A DNA stretch of 64,000 nt from Umbelopsis ramanniana AG (lineage: Eukaryota > Mucoromycota > Umbelopsidomycetes > Umbelopsidales > Umbelopsidaceae), in contig NW_026252094.1 in assembly GCF_025399195.1 (NCBI RefSeq), positions 310,001 to 374,000 on the forward strand, written 5' to 3'. Below the pieces are notes generated by a model, which saw nothing but the letters and a program-made list of their open reading frames with translations, was not told the DNA's origin and searched no databases. Positions within the stretch are counted from its first letter, which is position 1, and every line of letters begins with the position of its first letter. This document shows positions 61,331 through 64,000 of this stretch, one piece after another. Position numbers and translations under genes: made by a program.

Positions 61331-64000
61331 TTATCGGCGCTCTTTGACAAAGAGTTGAAGCCAAACAAATGCAAATACAATGAAGCTACCAAACATGATG
61401 CTCAACTTGATGACATCCGACCAGTAATTTTTGGCATTGAACCCGAATGTAGAAAGGATGGTAGCACCAGGAACCTATTAACCACGAGAAAAGAATAATT
61501 AGCAATGATCAAAGAGTACACATCGATGGGAAAGAAACCCAGCAACTCACATCAATACTTAAACCAAAGCGTTCTTCAACAAGTTGTAGGTAGATGAGTT
61601 CGTTCACCAAGAGTGCCTCTAGGGCATACTGGAAGAATGATAGATACTTGAGCCAAGCAAAATACGGTGACATGGAATCTAGATCATGTTACAATACTCG
61701 TTAGGTCTGATATAGCCAAGCAGTTGTCATGGAGAAGTTCACACGTACCTTTGTTCAACAAAAGACCAGCAAACAACATGGAGAAGAGCATCACCATACT
61801 GCTGAGGAGATTGGCCATGGAGAGATCCTTGAATACGACACCAATAGCCAAGCACACAGCTGCAGCCGTCAAATTGAAGAGAATCAAAACCAGCAAGAAC
61901 TTTAACAATTCGGTTGTTCCATCCACTAATCCGATCATGTGGTATGAGATGAGTCCGATCATCAACGGTGGGACCACTCGCAGAGGAATGATATCAAACA
62001 GAACCTAATAGGGAGATATCAACATCAGCGACACACATCAAGCGAAAATTTGCACACAAGTCATTCCTGACCTTAGAGAGGAAATAGGTGACAGGGGAAT
62101 AGTAACCATTAGCGCGCTCTCGAACAAACAAGATACGCTCAGAAGAAAACACTTGAAGCGAGGTTAAGCACATGAAGCCAAGCAAAGCTTCAAAGAAGAA
62201 AAACAAGCCCATTCTGTTTTGGAAGCCGGCAATGGTATTTTCGACCTTATAAAACAGACCACCGCATAGCACTAAACCAGGTGATTCGCATTGTTAGACT
62301 CTATCATTCACCTGAAGTCCACTATAAAAATAAAAATAAAAAGGCACATCACTTACAAGCTATGACAACGGCAATTGTGTAGTGAGCGAACATAAGCATG
62401 GGGTTGCGATACAGGTTCTTAAACGTTCGGTCAGCCAGAATACGGAATTGCGTAAACCAGTGAGGTCGCTCATGGGATGAGACCACCTTGATATTATTCG
62501 GTGCGAGCGGCACGGCTGGATCTTCATCTTGAGTTGCTCTAAAACGCATTGTTAACATTTGTAGTCAACAGAATACAAATCATGTCAACACCTCTCACCT
62601 CGACAAAGCTCTTTCAATATCATCCTGTACAGCTACGGCAACCACGCTCTTTTCATAAGCTTCAATCAATTGCGTCAAATGTGGGCTGACGACATTCTTG
62701 TCGGTACCAGCAATGCTCGATGCAGGACTGCTTCCTTCTCCAGCCTCGACAATAACATCCGCATTGGCAGCAGCATTCAAGTTGTTGAGCAACCTTTCGT
62801 TTCTCAGTCTTGTTTGTCGTGATCCTAATTCCGACGCCCACTCTGCATTGGGATTTTCCATGGTATCGCCAACCGATGTACTTTGGACAAGACCTGCTTG
62901 CGGAGTATAAAGCGCAGCTTCTTGCTCTTCACGCAGCGATGATTGTCGTCTTGGCGTAGGTCGATTGGCAGCTTGAACAGAGGTGGAAATACCGGTAGCT
63001 TGATCACCGGTGAACTTGGTAGCATTGGTGGCATGCATGGTAAGATCAACCAAGTAATCGGCGATATTGAAACCAGGAGGACAATCATGGCCAACGCTCT
63101 TGAAGTAAGATTGAACACGTATCTGGGGACCAGAGAAAACAACATGACCCTTGGCAAGCAAGAGCAAGTGGTCGAACAAGGCGACAATATTTGAACGAGG
63201 CTGATGAATGGTGAAAATAACCGTTCGATTGTAATCTCTGGCAAGTGTGACCAATGACTCTACAACATTGTAGGCATTGTATGCGTCCAAACCACTGGTA
63301 GGTTCATCCAAGAAGAGAATGGAAGGAGAGGTGACAAGTTCGCAGGCGATGGCCACACGACGTCGCTCACCACCGCTAATGGATCTCGATCCAGAAGATC
63401 CTATTTTTGAGTCCTTGATACCATCTATACCAAGTTCTTGGAGAGTTTCCATGACACGGAACTTCTTGGCGGCAGTGCTCATTGTTCTTGGCAGTCGCAA
63501 AAGAGCCGAGTACAACACTGTCTCGTAGACCGTCAAAGTCGGGATCATTGTATCTTCTTGATCGACATAGCCAATGACTTTCTTGTACTGCGAATTGGGA
63601 ATGACATGTCCATTCACATAAATTTGTCCTCCAACCGTTCCGCTCTTGGTTCTTTTGGCCAGAATATCCAGAAGACTGGTCTTACCAGCTCCTGAAGCTC
63701 CCATGATGGCCATGACCTGACCAGGGTTAACAATACCAGTGACACCATTTAGAATCTTTTGCTTATTTACGCCATAGGTGATGTTTTCGAAAATGAGAGT
63801 AGCCGGGATATGTTCATGCATGAGCTTTCCGGCTTCATCGTCATCCAACTTGATGTACCCGCTTGAGCTATTTTTCTTGGCAAAGTACCAGACGCCTAGC
63901 CCGGTCAACAGGAGGAAAACAGCAACACCACTGAGTCCAATAATGAATGCAATCCAATTGGTAGGTCGTTCAGGTCTTTCGAATCCAGGCACGAAGGTAT
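61331..64000 (-). CDS. ADP1: ABCG-type half transporter, ADP1-like (5' end outside window)
   Basis: Membrane exporter of the White/ABCG family. Visible exons: from the edge at 64000 to 62599, then 62538..62357, 62271..62072, 62004..61749, 61678..61551 and 61474..61331 (TAA). The first visible part is [12 protein letters not shown] followed by a membrane segment [20 protein letters not shown], then the ABC domain: Walker [10 protein letters not shown], signature SISGGERRR, Walker [12 protein letters not shown], and [15 protein letters not shown]. Six C-terminal membrane segments follow ([39 protein letters not shown] and on). A membrane segment before the ABC domain is the layout of yeast Adp1, whose N-terminus is luminal and EGF-like. 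The frame has no ATG before the edge (63992 is GTG), so it continues rightward. Substrate unknown. Confidence 0.92.

Overview
The window is nuclear DNA of a filamentous fungus, most likely an early-diverging lineage such as Mucoromycota (inference). Genes are monocistronic on both strands. They are cut by many short introns, mostly about 50-110 bp, with GTAAGT/GTGAGT-type donors. The gene set is eukaryotic: SERCA calcium pump, TRAPPC11, GPI-anchor enzyme PIG-F, Pol I subunit Rpa43, Cdc4 myosin light chain, DGAT2 and a peroxisomal Lon. I find no rRNA, convincing tRNA, transposon or CRISPR. I rebuilt 26 protein-coding genes at exon level; every complete model closes in phase. Two genes run off the window ends: a GH37 trehalase on the left and an ADP1-type ABC transporter on the right.

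Layout. 0-7.3 kb is a secreted glycosidase block: the trehalase 5' end, then two divergent GH20 hexosaminidases sharing one promoter region. 8-15.2 kb holds a tiny cysteine-pair protein, peroxisomal Lon head-to-head with an RS-rich nuclear protein gene (86 bp apart), and the Cdc4-type light chain. 15.8-23.6 kb holds a MATE transporter, an asparaginase fused to ankyrin repeats, an OCA1-type phosphatase and an F-box/LRR protein. 23.7-33.1 kb is a secretory-pathway stretch: SERCA, PIG-F and TRAPPC11, the last two head-to-head with 108 bp between starts.

33.2-37.5 kb is one unrecognised 1435-residue serine-rich, probably disordered protein. 39.2-42.5 kb is a 13-exon GH3 glycosidase with very small exons. 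44.5-49 kb has a GLI/ZIC-like zinc-finger factor, a Maf-type nucleotide pyrophosphatase and the urease accessory protein UreD. 49.4-51.7 kb has a probable nucleolar protein convergent with RPA43. 51.8-64 kb holds an inositol-polyphosphate 5-phosphatase with an N-terminal propeller-like region, an aldo-keto reductase, DGAT2, an alpha-arrestin and the ABC transporter.

Neighbours do not form one pathway, but there are local themes: glycosidases (0-7 kb, 39-42 kb), secretory functions (24-33 kb) and ribosome synthesis (49-52 kb). No defence island or biosynthetic cluster is visible. The least explained items are the cysteine-pair protein at 8.2-8.5 kb, the giant disordered protein, the RS-rich gene, the frequent AAG 3' splice sites, and a possible secreted-peptide gene at 1.33 kb.
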